64,000 nucleotides of DNA. Source: Strongyloides papillosus (taxonomy: Eukaryota; Nematoda; Chromadorea; Rhabditida; Strongyloididae). The stretch covers positions 930,001 through 994,000 of the forward strand of contig SRSI01000071.1 in assembly GCA_005656395.1 (NCBI GenBank), in the 5' to 3' direction. Shown here one piece after another: positions 24,365 through 38,194 of this stretch (its first letter is position 1; each line of letters starts with the position of its first letter). The notes under the pieces were generated by a model. It saw nothing but the letters and a program-made list of their open reading frames with translations. It did no database searches and had not been told where the DNA came from. The position numbers and the translations under genes were made by a program.

Positions 24365-26150
24365 TTAAATATTGTTAAGTGATGATATATCCAATGTTGA
24401 CTTATTTATAATTCCTATTTCGTCATCTTTCTCTTCATCTCCTGACTCCTCACAAATAATGTCCTTTATTATCATACCGTCCTCCACCATAACTTGAACC
24501 TCATGAATCTCACCCCAACGTTGTGGTTCTGATGATCCACATAGGAAGAAAAATAATGATGTGATAAAATAAATAAATGATGATGTATAAAATATAGAAT
24601 TCCATTCTTCAACAAGACCATTACTTCTAAAATATGATACAAGTTTAGGTCCACTTAACCTTCCTACAAATGCGACAACCATTGATATCGAAGTTAGGAC
24701 ACCAGTATAGGATGGTGCTAAATTTAGGAGACTTGTATAATATCCACATACACAAAAACCAAATCCACATGCTGCCGAGATAAATAATATTATTGTTATT
24801 AATGGTCTTGCACAGTTAAGTGTTAATGGTATACATACAAAACTTATAAAAACAAATACACCAGATAATAATTGTGACACTTTTGATGCTGTTGTTGGGG
24901 TAATTTTATTACTTTTTTGCAATTTTTCTAATAATGTTGACCAGGCAAATTTTACTATAAATTGAATTACATGAGGACTAGCACTAATAAGTCCATTATC
25001 ACTAACTTTTAAATATAAAGCCTCTTTTAAAAATGTCGGTATATAAAATTGTATTATAACTATAACAACATTTGCTGTAAATTGATTTAATATAACAGCT
25101 AAAAATGGTAATGATGTTAATATTGATTTAAATGGAATTTTTGAAAGTGCCTATAAAATAATTTTGTACTAATGTTAATTAAAAATATAATCCTACTTAC
25201 TGGCCGTTTTTTAAATGCACCCTGATGGTGTAATTCTTTTTCAAGCCATACTTTTTCCCTCTCTGTCATCCATTTATCTTTAGAGGGTTGTGATTGAACT
25301 GTTAAACCAAACAATAATGCCCATATTATTAATATGAATGCACATAAATAAAAAACAGCTTGCCATCCAAGTGAACTTGAACATAAAAAACCTGATAAAG
25401 GATTTCCTCCAGCACCAGCTATTTGATTACCTGCTGTTAACATTGTTGCTGCTGTACCACGTTCAACTTTTGGTATCCATCTCGATATTAATGTATTGGC
25501 TGCTGGGAGGAGAAAACCCTCACCAAGACCCATAATTACACGATCGAAAAATGCATAATGATATGTAAAATTTTGTGCTAAATAAGGAAATATAATAGAT
25601 GTTGTGGCATATGTTAAGCCAGCAAGAAGAAATATTATTTTTGGTGAGAAATGATCAACTAATATCCCTGATGGAAGGACAGTAAATAAAGCACCCCAAA
25701 AGGTACCAGATATAATTGTACTTTGAATATGTGTGTCCCAATCAAGTGTACCACCATAATCATTTATAATATTTGATAATTTTGTTATTGTAATAGTTGT
25801 ATTACTTATCGTTATATCATTACTACTTAAACATTGAGTGGGAATATTTGTTAATTCATTATCAATATTTTTATTGCCAAGTGATTTTAAGACAACACTT
25901 GTACTATTAACCATACATGTCATAGTAATACTTAAATTAATTTTAGCGAATACCATTATGGAATATCCCAACATAATAAATATCATGACATGGAAACGCC
26001 TTGACAATGGATTAAAAAATGCTTTAAAAAGGCAATGTTATAAAAAAAAATTTGTAACTTACACATTTTTCTACTACATTCATTATTCTCTTCTTCCATT
26101 ATTAATGAAGTTAAATGATGATCTATATGATTCTCCTTAACTTCCTTCAT
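24365..26150 (-). CDS. SLC17-type major facilitator (sialin/VGLUT/Na-phosphate cotransporter family)
   Basis: Three exons (26150-26063, 26021-25201, 25150-24365) with introns of 41 and 50 nt give 564 residues. It is an integral membrane anion transporter of the major facilitator superfamily; relatives move phosphate, sialic acid, glutamate or nucleotides across plasma, lysosomal or vesicle membranes. Visible family marks are the TM1 start RRFHVMIFIMLGYSIMVF with AKINLSITMTCMVN, a glycosylatable loop before TM2, the WDTHIQSTIISGTFWG stretch, PSGILVDHFSPK after TM2, RVIMGLGEGFLLPA, and the ERG(T)A...GNQIAGAGGNPLSG segment. The N-terminus (MKEVKENHIDHH) comes from a short first exon and is followed by an acidic cluster. 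The substrate is not deducible by eye. The 41-nt intron is unusually short. Confidence 0.9.
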
Positions 26151-29100
26151 ACTTTAAAATAACAAAAAACATACGTTATATAAAACCTTAAACTTTAAAG
26201 ACAAAATAGTTATATAATTAAATAAATGTTGTTTTATAAATTAATATAAAATATTATTATAAAGAAATATGTATACATATTTATAACGATGTTATTGTTG
26301 TTTTCAAAACTTAACACATACTACAAAAAAATCTCTAAAAATCTTTCGTAATTTTTTATGTTATTATTAAGCTACAAAATGTATTAGATTCATCTTGCAA
26401 TTATAATATCTAATTAAATATAAGTATTTATAAAAAAAGATAAATGAAAGAGAGGTAGATGAAAGAAGAATGAAATATGAGTACATAAAATAGATAAATA
26501 GTAAATTAAGGCAAAAGAGGAATACAAAAATAAAAATAAATAAATAGAAGAAGTGCAGTAATATTTGGAGAATACAAAAATCATACAAACTTTAAAATCA
26601 TTTTAATAAAGTTTTATCAATTAAAAACAAAAATTTTTAAAATGCATCGTTATTGTTCTTTCATTAAATAGAATATATATGTAGTGAATATAAGAGTAAA
26701 AAAAATTAATGAAATCTTGTAAAAGATCAATCATAAAATTTTAAATTTCAAAATATGTATATATATGTAATATTTTTGTAGAGACTAAACAATATTATTT
26801 TAATTTAGCTTTGCACCTTTTCAACAAATGTGTTAATAATAAAAAATGATGACAAACAATAATTGGTTTATTATTGTTTAAAAATATAGTTGTAGATATG
26901 TATTTATATAGACAATACAAAAAAATGAATGAAAAATAAGTTCTTGTATTAATATTAAAAATAAAAAAAAATTTATTTATCTTTTTATATACCCCTTAAA
27001 ATTTATCATTAAAAATATTTAAAATAAAAAAAATACTTTTTACAAAAATAAAAAGTATTTATAAATCAAAAGTAACAATTATAAACTTTTTAATTAATAT
27101 TTACCTCCTTAATGACATCAATAATATCATATTATAATCTCAAGTTATAATATAAATAACTCTTTTCCTACACCTAAATTTTGAACAAATATTATTATTA
27201 TAATACATAAAAATACTGTCAAAAGATTTAATTTGTGTAAAACAATGATTAGTTTATATTAATGATAAGAAAATTACAATTTGAAAGATTGTATTTAAAA
27301 ATTTTTATCTTCCACAAAGTTGATATCAAGGATTATATCATAACAAGTGATAACTATAACATATATAGTTAAAAAAGGATATAAATAATCAAATGTTAAC
27401 ATCCTTAATCAAATACTTTTAAAATTCTTTTATTGATAATATTATAAATATGATACCACCTATAAAATGATGTAAATTTTAAATTAAATACTATCATCCT
27501 TTTTTACCATCTTCTATTGGACTTTTAATTAATAAAAAAGTATACTTATACACGCATATACAAATAATGCTTGTTAAAAATTAGAAACTTTAATTTTATA
27601 AATATTTTAATTATACATAATAGCAAAAGTTACGCAGTAGAACATTCTTATACATTGATGTCAAATTTTATTTTTATCTTAAAAATTTTTTTGAAGAACA
27701 AACATCACAATTAAGAATTGAGTATCCATTTATATTTTTCTTCACTACTATATACACCATTATCTTTTGATTACATAATAATTAACCTTACTACTTATTA
27801 CATTTATGACTTCCGTTATTATATATATTAAGAAAATAAATCATAATAATAGTTATTATTAAATTAAAAAGAAGGAGAATATAAAAAATTTGTTTTCTTC
27901 ACACTTTTTCTTTTTTATTCAACTTTTATCTTAAAAATACACATATTATACCTAACCTCATTATGCAATCTAATTTTTTACCTCTAATAAAGGAAATAAT
28001 GAAGTAATAAATTAGATTACTTTAAATTACTGACTTATACTTAATTCAATAGTAATTTTAAGGTCAATTCTTGTTTTATATGTTGAAGAAAATTTAAAAA
28101 TTAAAATTTTTTCTGAACTTTTAAAATTACAAAATAATTATTACAAATCCATTAAGGTTATCCCTTTATTTAACTATTTATAACTGATACTTTGTGTTTC
28201 TTTTTAACTTATAATTGTTACCACACAAAGGCAATCTTTTTTAATAGGTGAAACAATTAGATGGAGAATTAGAGCTTTTTTAATACATAATTCATTATAA
28301 ATTTTTTCAATTTGATCAAAAACTTTTTTTAACCTAACATATTAATCCGATTAAAGGTACTCTGTTTACCGACGATAATCATAAACAATAAAATGATCGA
28401 ATATATGTTAACATGCCTACAGTTATTTTTTTGTTTTCTGAATTAGGTGTTAGCTTACATACATCTCTCAGCATGAAGCAATTCATTCTTTATCTACCTA
28501 TAATTAAATAGATATATAGATGAATAGAAAAAGTAAGAGCAAAAAACTTTTTAACACCTCAAATTAAATTTTATTATCAGGTATCTGACCTTGTTATGTA
28601 TTTAATTTTATGACTACCTGTACCGTAATAAAAAATAAATTTAAATGTTTATTTTTCCAATTAAAACTATCTCTATCACCTCATGTAAATATGATCATTT
28701 TATTGTTTTTCTAATAGTCCCTTTAATATTAATTGATTATAAATATAATATGTTTAATATCAAATTCCAACTTACTTAACATTGTTTATTACGATTAACA
28801 ATATTGCATAACAGACTTCTTTATTTTTTTTTACAAAATTATAACTACTTTATAAGAGGTTTTGCTTGTTATGATATGTATATCTGGTCAATGATATTAA
28901 ATTTATATCTATTTCAACAATGGGTCAAGTACCCTTCTTCACAACTACTGATATTTGATATTTCATTCGCCTTTTTCTTAATTTCTAATAATAGATGCAG
29001 GAAAAAAAATTATTACGCATAGATATATCAATTTTAAGTTAAATTCAAATTTAAAAAGTAATAAATGAAAACTGTTTAAATTAAGGTAATAAAAACAGAG

Positions 29101-31090
29101 GTTCATAAATTTGTAATTATATAACTGTTTCTTTTATTCATATATAATATAAAAATTAAAATAAGATGAAATTAGAAAGGCAATAGCAATTGTCACCTTC
29201 AAAATTAGACTGTTTATTATATACCTCATTATGGCGTCAATTTAAATAATAAAGGTGTAGAAAAAAACAATAAAAATCTTACCTTATCTTATTTTAAATC
29301 TCAATTAAGCACAATAAAATGTGCTAATATTATCTACTCGTTAACTGTTCATTTTTCTCACATTTTTAATGTGATTCTATGAATGTTTTTTTTTTAATTT
29401 GTTGTTTTCTCCATCATCTCAATACATCATACACCTTAATTTTCATCGTTAATGATTAAACACCTATACAATCAACTTTCTAATTATTTAATTCTCCTCA
29501 CTTTCTCTTTCATTTATGTATATTCTATGTTGTTGATTAAAATCTTAAAATCTATCCTTGTTTTAATAATCACGTTTTAATAATATTAAATATGATTATC
29601 TAAAGGTGTAACAGATGTTTTTGTAAAAAATGTGTTTACATATCATAAATAGCGGTAATATATATATATATTAATATACAAATACAAGAGTAATAAAATA
29701 CCTTTCACCTGTTGCTAATATTATTATACTAATAGTACAATTTTTATATAAGGACAATCAGTTTAAAAAACTTGATTATACTAATCAAATTACCGACAAA
29801 AAAAAGAAGTATAATGAAAAGTACATGTATATTTATTATATAATCAAAGAATATTACAAAATCATCAAGATATTACTCATTTTTTGCCATCCACTAATTT
29901 ATAATATCAAAAAAATCATTCAAATTATATAATAAAGATAAACTAAATTTATGTACCCCCTCTATCTGTCACTTTACATATAAATTTTTACCAATTTCTA
30001 AATTAAAAGTTAAAACAAAAAATGATTTTTGTCTCCTGTAATTTTTTCTTTCTTCTAAAAAGTAATCCATCTTTTAAAATCAAATTTTTAAATTTTTGTT
30101 TATGTAAAGTGATATATTTATATATACAAATGAAAATGATTATACTTTTTGACTTGGTGTCATTTAGAAGAGATTGTGTCACCTTTTTCTGGCCAAACGT
30201 TATAATAATTTATCTCATAAATATAAATAAATATATATTCAATTTTTCTGGCAATATATTTAAAAGAAGACAAAGAAAGTATACTTCTAATATCGTAATA
30301 TGTGTATTATTGTAATAATTTTCTCCAATAAAGTACAACAAAGTTTTTCTTTCCCATTGAAATGTAATTCTTTTATATATTCTTCATTTCAAATGATTAA
30401 AAATGTTTTTTTTCTATACATTTAATAAGACTCCTTTCTAAATTTTTTACAATAATTAGATAATTAAAATAAATATTTCTAATATTACTATTATATAATA
30501 AAAGTAATAATACGATTGCTATTTTTAAAGGTATAATATCATCTTTATTAAAAACTAATAATTGAAAAAGGTATATTTTGCTGTTAACAAAAGACTGTCA
30601 TAATACTACAAAACTTAAGGGCAAATATTAATTAAAAATATCCTTTTACAAGGCAAATCATCACAATACTGTCAAATGCTACTATTTTTTGAACCTTACG
30701 TTATTGATACCTCCTTTAGGCATCACAACAATAATCTTCTCCTCCTGAATGACCCTTAATAAAATAACTTTATAAACCTTAAGGTATTCTATGTATGATA
30801 ACAAAAAATTGTGTACGGCAATTCATCATTTAAATTACTGTCAATTGAATAGATATGTACACCTATATTAACAAGACGTTTTAGTGCTCCAATAATTTAT
30901 TATAAGGTTGCCATTTTATAGTATTATATTAATAATATATCTTTATATATAACTCCTCCTACTTTATTTTTTTCTTCGATCACTCCTCAATACTACACTA
31001 TATATAGTAGATAATAGAGTTAAGTTATATCATTACTTAAAACATCATTTCAATTTAATTCTAATTATAGAATTAGTAATATTATTTATT
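26151..31090. other. 4.9-kb gene-free region
   Basis: Very AT-rich. Open frames here (for example about 72 codons near 28804 and 97 near 30022) are Phe/Ile/Asn/Lys-rich with no domain marks and are taken as chance. No RNA gene or mobile element was recognised. A TATATATAG lies about 90 bases before the start codon of the RING-GTPase gene and may be its TATA element. Confidence 0.45.
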
Positions 31091-32439
31091 ATGGATTCTT
31101 CAGCAAGGAGTAGTAAAACGTCAGTGAATCTATATGCTTCAATGAGTAATAATAATAGTGGTTATAATATCAATGGAAGTATATGCAAAGTTTGTAGCAA
31201 AATTTACAAAGACGTAAGTTTTTATTTTTTTAATTAATAACTTATAAAATGATAATTATTTTAGCCTGTTACACTACCATGTGGTCATTCGTTATGTGAC
31301 GGATGTTGCAAGCAACTACTATACACCTTAAGAAATTCATCCATGCCTCAACCAATTGAATTACAAAATAGACCAAAAATAAGAATGGGTCTTGGAACAT
31401 ACAGTAAAATTAATACTCTCAAATCAGTAGGAATAAATATTGATGAAAATAATCTTAACGATAGCATATCATTAAATGGTACAGTAACAAGAATATCTAA
31501 GAATGATTTTACAAGTCCATCATGTCCTACCTGTAATGCTAAACCATCCTTAATACCACCATACAAAAATATAACACTAGCATCAGTCATCAATGATATA
31601 GAAATACTTAAAAACATTAATAAACAATTTAAAAAAATAATGAAATGTAAAGGGTATGGTGAGGAAAATATTTATAAATCAATCAGTCCAACACCCTCCT
31701 CTGCCTCTAGTGGATATGGACATAGTGAGGATGACTACTATAAATATTATAAAATACCCAAATATATTAATAATGATAAAACAAAATTACCTGATTCATA
31801 TCGTATTAAGGAGTGTAAAATATTAATCGTTGGTGGAGAGAAAGTTGGTAAATCTACATTAATAAAAGCACAACTTCTAAATGATGCATTTTTTGGGGAT
31901 GATAATGATACACCTAATAATCACCATCCATTATCACAATCATCATCATATTCAATGACAAAAGAAATAAATAGTAAAAATGATACATTAAAAAATATGT
32001 ATATGCTTCAATTGGGCGAATGTAATAATTTTGATATGGATTTAAGTAATATTAATGGTATTGCACTTGTTTATAGTGTTACTGATAGATTTTCGCTTGT
32101 TGAGGTTACCCATTTTTATTATATGCTTCAGGAGACAAATTATGATAATGTAAGTTTTATACTTTATTAATTTTTTTTATTAAAAAAAAAGATTGAAAGA
32201 AGACATATTTTAATATGATAATATTTATTTCTTTTTTACTATAGATTCCTATATGTTTGATTGGTCTTAAAGCTGATGTTCAAGGTGGTAGGAGGAAGGT
32301 ATCATACAATGAAGGGTTAAGAAGATCAAAAGAATTAAAATGTCAATTTTACGAAGTCAGTGGTAGGTACAATAAAGGTGTCAATGAAGCATTTGAAGGT
32401 TTAGTAAAGATGATTGATAAACAAAAATCGAAAAAATAA
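31091..32439 (+). CDS. RING finger fused to an atypical Ras-like GTPase
   Basis: Three exons (31091-31213, 31265-32149, 32245-32439; introns 51 and 95 nt, both phase 0) give 400 residues. The RING uses C32, C35, C47, H49, C52, C55, C128 and C131; the last loop is about 72 residues, longer than usual. PSLIPPYKNITLASVI after it resembles the segment behind TRIM-type RINGs. From about residue 222 a Ras-like fold follows: beta-1 CKILIVGG, an intact P-loop GGEKVGKST (residues 230-238), GIALVYSVTDRFSLVEV, IPICLIGLKAD in place of NKxD, and a C-terminal EVSG in place of the SAK motif. No DxxGQ switch-II motif is visible, and there is no prenylation CaaX. Expected activity is ubiquitin ligation with a regulatory or degenerate nucleotide-binding module. 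Fusion is supported because exon 2 carries both domains. Confidence 0.85.
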
Positions 32440-35400
32440 ATATATGAAAATAGGTGTTTAAAGATCAATAAACACTAATCTGTTTTAGTTTAACAGCTTT
32501 TAAAATTTATTGGGATTAATTTAAAAACATGGCTGTCGTAATGACTTATATATATCTTTAATTATATTCAAACACATATATATTTGTATTATTTTCTTTA
32601 TATCCTAAATTTTGAACCCAGTGTTTTGTTACTTATTTTTACTAACGTTTTTTGCCTGCCATTGCCTTAATTATCATAATATGGCAATTATCCTAGTTTT
32701 TTTAACTTCCATTCTTTTAATTGATTAATTGTAAAAAAAAATAAATTACTTTTGATTTACTTATTTTATTTCATTTTTTGTAGAAAAAAGTGGTAGAAAT
32801 TAATCAAATTAAAATGTTCTTTTAATTTATAATTTAAACAGTTGTTGAAGATATTTATTATGTAGAAGTGGTAATTATAATAAAAGGTACACGAACATAA
32901 ATATAACTTGATAAAAAAATGTTGATTGTGTCATTAATACTTGACTTACATGGACTAACATATAAATAAATAGTATTTACCTACACTCGTAAGGATTACG
33001 AAAGTTAATGTGTTAAACTTTTGATGTTTTGTTGTTAAAAGAATGTAAATTAATGTGAGTTTATTGGAAAGAAAATTGTATAATCACTTTAAGGTACTTT
33101 AATTGTTTAAAAAGATAATCTTTTATAAAAACATTCTGTTTTGAGAAGTTTTTTTATTTTATTTATTAATCACTTAATTTGTTTGATAAGTTAAATTTAA
33201 ATGTTTTAATTAAGTAAATACATAATATTTTGCCTATTTATAGATTTAATAAGACTATATCTTTAAATAATATATTTATATATAGAAGGCATCTAATTAA
33301 AAGATTATCGAGAATTCAAAAGTCATAAAATTAATTTCACATAAATTTAATTTTAAGAAAAACATCCTGATACTCACTTTTTTAATCCGATTTTTATAAA
33401 TCATAAATATGAAATTATGTAACAGGAAGTTAAATTATTATATTCTGGAGAACATCAATTATTTTTATTGGTGGTCATTATAGTAAAGACCGATTACAAT
33501 TATCTGTTACACACACACTTTTATCTAGACTTTTGCTCCATTTTTTTAATCCATTTTTAAAAATCTATTTACAGAAAAATCAAATCATCTATTGTCCTTA
33601 TATAATTCATAAAATTTACTCAACCTGTCGTTTGTTTGATTAAAGAATTAACAGTTACTCATTAAGAGAAAAAGTTTCTTCAAATTATTAATAGTTAATG
33701 TCGTCATCAAAAAAGTTCCTCTCTTCAAAGGCGGAAGAGATGTATATATTTATATAGGATATAACATATATATACATTATGCCGACACATCTGGTAACAC
33801 TTACTTTACACTCTTAAACATTTCCGTTTCCTTAAAAACACACCATTTAGTTAAAAGTGCCAAAATTTGACAACTTTTACAACAACACCTAATTGAAGAA
33901 GGAGTGAAATAAACAATAGTCCTGTCTTTTTGATTGAAGCCGAATATAAAATCACGTTGGATTTAAAAAGTTAGTTTACCAGATTTTCAAATAAAAATAA
34001 ACACTTTAATTAATAAATCACCTCTGTCAAGAAGGCACCAAAAATATGTACTGTCTTTGCTAAAATTAATTTAAGATTGGTCATTTAATAAAACCACTTG
34101 TAACATTTCCTTAATCTCTCTTTTTTCTCCAATAATGTACGTGAAATTATAAGATTAATCGTCTTCTTAAGTCAAGAGAACAGTAAAAAGAGAGGAAAAA
34201 GGTGAAAGTTAGGAGATGAAGGAATCGGTATTTGTTGTTGTTGTTGCAGGTGAAAAGGATTTTATTTCAGTGTACCTCTATAAGTGATCCAGATTAGTGG
34301 ATATATACATATAAATTGTCTTTTGATTTAAGTATAAATAATTCAACAAGAAATTAAGCCTGGATATGTATATATTTTTATTTAGATAAGGTAGCAGATG
34401 TTATGACAACAAATTACCTTTACCTTGATGAGATAAGAATATAAATATAGGTGTAGTTTAATTAATAAAGTTAAATCAATCATCATAAGTATGAAAACAT
34501 CTATATTTATCATCATTCACGCAATATTACATGTTCATTGTCAAGATTACTACTTAAGATAAAAATAATTTAGTAACCACTTTGGGGTGTATTGACCTAA
34601 TGACTGACCATCTAATTTTAAATTAACTAATTTTTTACTGTCTCCGAAACTGCTGGATATCAAAAATTGAAAGTTCAACATGGGGAATCATATAGAGAGG
34701 AGCAAAGATGTATGGTAGCATTTTGTAACTCCAGATGTGTGATCTCCAACAGTTCCTGACAGACAGGTCGACAACCGTCAGGTGTTAGGTCTTTTGTCTT
34801 CATTCTTATTAATTAAAAAAACCTTTTTTGGCCAGAACTGTTAATAATAATATGTCAAAACCATATGAAATTTCTATTAATGTACATTAATATATTAATA
34901 TTAAGAACCACTTAATCAAAAGACCCTATCCTCAAAGTTGAATTATACTTTTCTAATAAAGTGGTATTGAAGTGGTTAAGAAGCAATATATATGTACTAT
35001 TATTCCTACCTAATAGTATATCTGTTTTTCATATAAATTTCATTTTATAGTTGATCCGATTAATTTGACACTTCATGTCAAAAAAAGAGAGATATGATAA
35101 TTAAAAGGAAAGTCAGATAATGAAGGTGAAATTTAAATTATTACTGTTTTTTTTACAATAATAATATAAAAATATATCACATCCAATATCATTGTAATTT
35201 GAAAAAAGTTATTACGATTTAAACAAAATAAAGAATAGAAACTATGTCATTATAATGGTAATTTTACGTAATAATAACACTTAGTTCATCAAATTTCAAA
35301 TTAAAAAAATAACGGAATATACTTTTAAGTCATTAGATAATAACAAAAAAGAATATATATTTTTTAAAAATAATAAGAAAACAATAAATAGCATAAGTTG

Positions 35401-35716
35401 ATATTCTATATATGTCGGTTATATATTACATATAAAATATTTGATATATTGAATGATAAACAAAACTAAAAGTGATCAAAATACTTTAAAAATAACTAAT
35501 ATTCTTTCTATTTCACTTTTTGGTAAAAACTTTTTTTTTCTCCATTGTTCTAAATACAATTTTAACACAATCTTTTTTGTTTATGACATAAAAAAAATGA
35601 AATAAAAAAAGATATATATACAAAAATAATAAATTATCCTTATTAGTGTTAATTTTTTTATCACTTTCTTTATTTTGATATAATCGTAAATTTCTAAGAT
35701 CTTTCTATAATATAAG
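32440..35716. other. intergenic, mainly upstream region of the MLT-10 gene
   Basis: 3.3 kb of AT-rich DNA with no supported gene. About 34640-34800 is conspicuously less AT-rich and contains a short inverted repeat (CCTGAC, 16-base spacer, GTCAGG). It could be an enhancer, an unrecognised RNA or an old insertion. A (TTG)5 run lies near 34234. Confidence 0.45.
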
Positions 35717-38194
35717 ATGTTAAAAAACAATCTAATTATAATTAATATTATTTTAATCACCTTTAATAAATCATTTCTATACGCCTTTAATAGTAATAAT
35801 AATTTATTTAATCAAGATAAAATTACTACAAATGGAAGGAAGGCATACTATAATTTTGATACAAAAATGACTAATTCATTATATCATAAAGCAGCTATAA
35901 GTTCTCTAATAAAGGTAAATTTAATTTAAAAAAATATTTTTTGTTATAAAAAAATGATTCATGTAATATAAGTGTATATACATTTTTTTAAGTCTCGTGC
36001 AAACCAACTACTTAAAGAGCTCCCAATAGATGATAAGTTTACTTATCAGGAATGTATTTTAAAAGCAAAAACACTAAGTTTACTGGCAAGTTGTGTAGTC
36101 CCTCTATATGATTTAAAAAAAAAATTAATAAATGAGAATAAATTAAATATACAAAATTACATGGATAAACCTTTAATAAGAAGAAAAGATGGTAACAAAG
36201 GCTCTTTAAAAAATGACAATTACAAATTACAACCAACAAATACAACAACAATAACAAACTACGAAAAAATGTTTGATTCCAATAGTATCAACATATTACA
36301 CTATAAAAATAATCAAATCACAAAATTACACAAAAAAATTGAACACAAAAAAAAATTCCATATAATTAAAAGGACAAGAAAATTATTAAAAAAATTAAAT
36401 AATAAACATGAGGAAGTAACTAACAAAAGATGGGATGGTAAATTTTTTAGAAAACATCGAATTAAGCGACGAAAAAGATATGTCGATACATCAAAATTAT
36501 TTGATGCTGAAGTTAATATTAAAAAAATCATGGAAAATAAAAAATTAGAGGAGGAGGGCCAAAAAATTGGTAAATTACCTTTAAATTTAAAAAATTTAAA
36601 AAGGATTGAAAATTATAAAAAAATGGCACAACGAGTAAAAAGTTATATTGAAAATGTTAAAAAAAATAATGAAGAAACGTTATCAGCATTAAATACTCCT
36701 TTATTTTATCGTCCTGTTGATGATTATTCTTTAAACCACAGTGAAGATATTTTTACACTCCTTGAAAAATTAACAACGAACCTTGAAGATATTCTACTAA
36801 GAAATTCTAAAATGTCACTATTTTCACCTAACTTCTTCAATATCCTACCATCATGTACAAATAGTAACTGTAAGGAGAAAGGAAAATTATTTTCACCGAC
36901 ATTATTTAGCTTCTACAAAAATGATGGTTTTCTATCACTACCTACTATTCTTAAAAATATTATGTATAATGATGAGGAGGAAAATAAGTGGTTGAATTTT
37001 ATTTTTGATGTTACTGGAGCTAGTAAAACACTTAATAAAGCAATAGACTTATTAGCTCCAATGATTGATGAGATGGAACAAAGAATTTATCCTGCTTTTG
37101 TGGAATTTGAAAAAATTGAAAGTCAATATAGGATGATGTCGGAAATGTATGATGAAAAACAGCTAGAAGAAATTAAAAATAATGGTTATACATTTTTGTA
37201 TGAAGATCAACTACGAGTTATTTACAATAACTCAAAGAGTGACAAATTAAATCTCTCTATTGATAAAATTAAAAATATGACAAGACATGAATTGGAGGAG
37301 AGAATCGAAAGAGATATTAGAAAAATAGCTTCAATAGATGAAGATAAAAAAAGTAGTGATTATATTGATAAGTATGAAGAAATTGTTAAAATTAACAAAC
37401 AAAAAAGACCATGGTTTAGAAAGAAGAGAGGAATTAACAATAGAAGAGGAAAAAAAATTAGGCAACGAACAACAACACAAAGACCCAGAAGAACGACAAC
37501 AGAAGAAGATCCAGCCGCTGAGGAAGCTGAGGAATTTGAAATATTTAACACACTCCAACCATTTGCATTTTTTAATCGTATTAATGAACCTGTCATACTT
37601 GAAATTCAAACATTGTCACCTCATGCATTTATTTTAGAACTCTTCTCACCGGAGATAATTGTAGAAACAAATCTTTCACCACGTGCCTTTATTGCAACAA
37701 TATTAACACCAAATATTTTAGTTGCTAGAATCCTCCAACCAGCAGCATTTAGGATGGAAGTACTATCACCTAGGATTCTTACGGCATGGGTCCTATCACC
37801 AGAATTTTTATTACTAGAAGTTTTATCACCACACATTCTTGATCCAAAAGTGCTATCTCCAGAGTACCTTAAAATTGTCGTCTTATCACCGACATTAATT
37901 TCGCCACGCGTTTTATCACAGGAAGGTTTAGGTGTCCTTGTTTTGTCACCGAATATCTTATCACCAAATTTATATTCCCGCGAAAGTTTGATTGTCGAGA
38001 TTTTGTCTCCCCACTTTCTTGGTGGTCAAGAACATACTGAATCTGGTGAATCTGATGAGGGTGAGATAGATGGAGAACATAAACCGGGTCATAAAGAAGG
38101 ACATGGACACCATTCTGAATTCCATTTTATCCACATTCACACTTACCCATTTACACATCTTCAAATTCCACATACAATTCATGTAGGCGATTAA
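35717..38194 (+). CDS. MLT-10 family moulting-cycle protein (DUF644, proline-containing repeat)
   Basis: Two exons (35717-35914 and 35993-38194, intron 78 nt, phase 0) give 799 residues. A signal peptide (IIINIILITF) starts the protein. A Lys/Arg-rich N-terminal part contains a furin-like RRKR followed by YVD, and a second basic stretch RKKRGINNRRGKK. The middle has the helical DUF644-like part with the ITGASKTLNKAIDLLAPM-like segment (here VTGASKTLNKAIDLL). Then come about 15 exact 10-residue repeats of LSPxxLxxxV type and a His-rich tail (GHGHHSEFHFIHIH). C. elegans MLT-10 and its relatives combine DUF644 with such a proline repeat and are secreted by epidermis during moults for cuticle shedding. 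Orthology to a given paralogue is not resolved. The protein is likely matrix- or cuticle-associated. Confidence 0.85.
37553..38026 (+). repeat. 30-bp (10-residue) repeat in the MLT-10 gene
   Basis: Fifteen complete decapeptides and a partial one, in perfect 10-residue register. Most start LSP (variants LQP, NEP, FSP, LTP, LSQ, YSR). Positions 6 and 10 are mostly hydrophobic. Nucleotide identity between copies is low apart from the TTATCACC-type core, so the repeat is old and held by selection on the protein. Confidence 0.9.

Noticed and set aside
28804..29022. 72-codon plus-strand frame
   Set aside because: Aromatic- and Ile-rich chance frame without homologous motif or promoter context.
30022..30315. 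97-codon plus-strand open frame
   Set aside because: Phe/Ile/Asn/Lys-rich, no domain, base composition like the flanks; expected by chance in AT-rich DNA.
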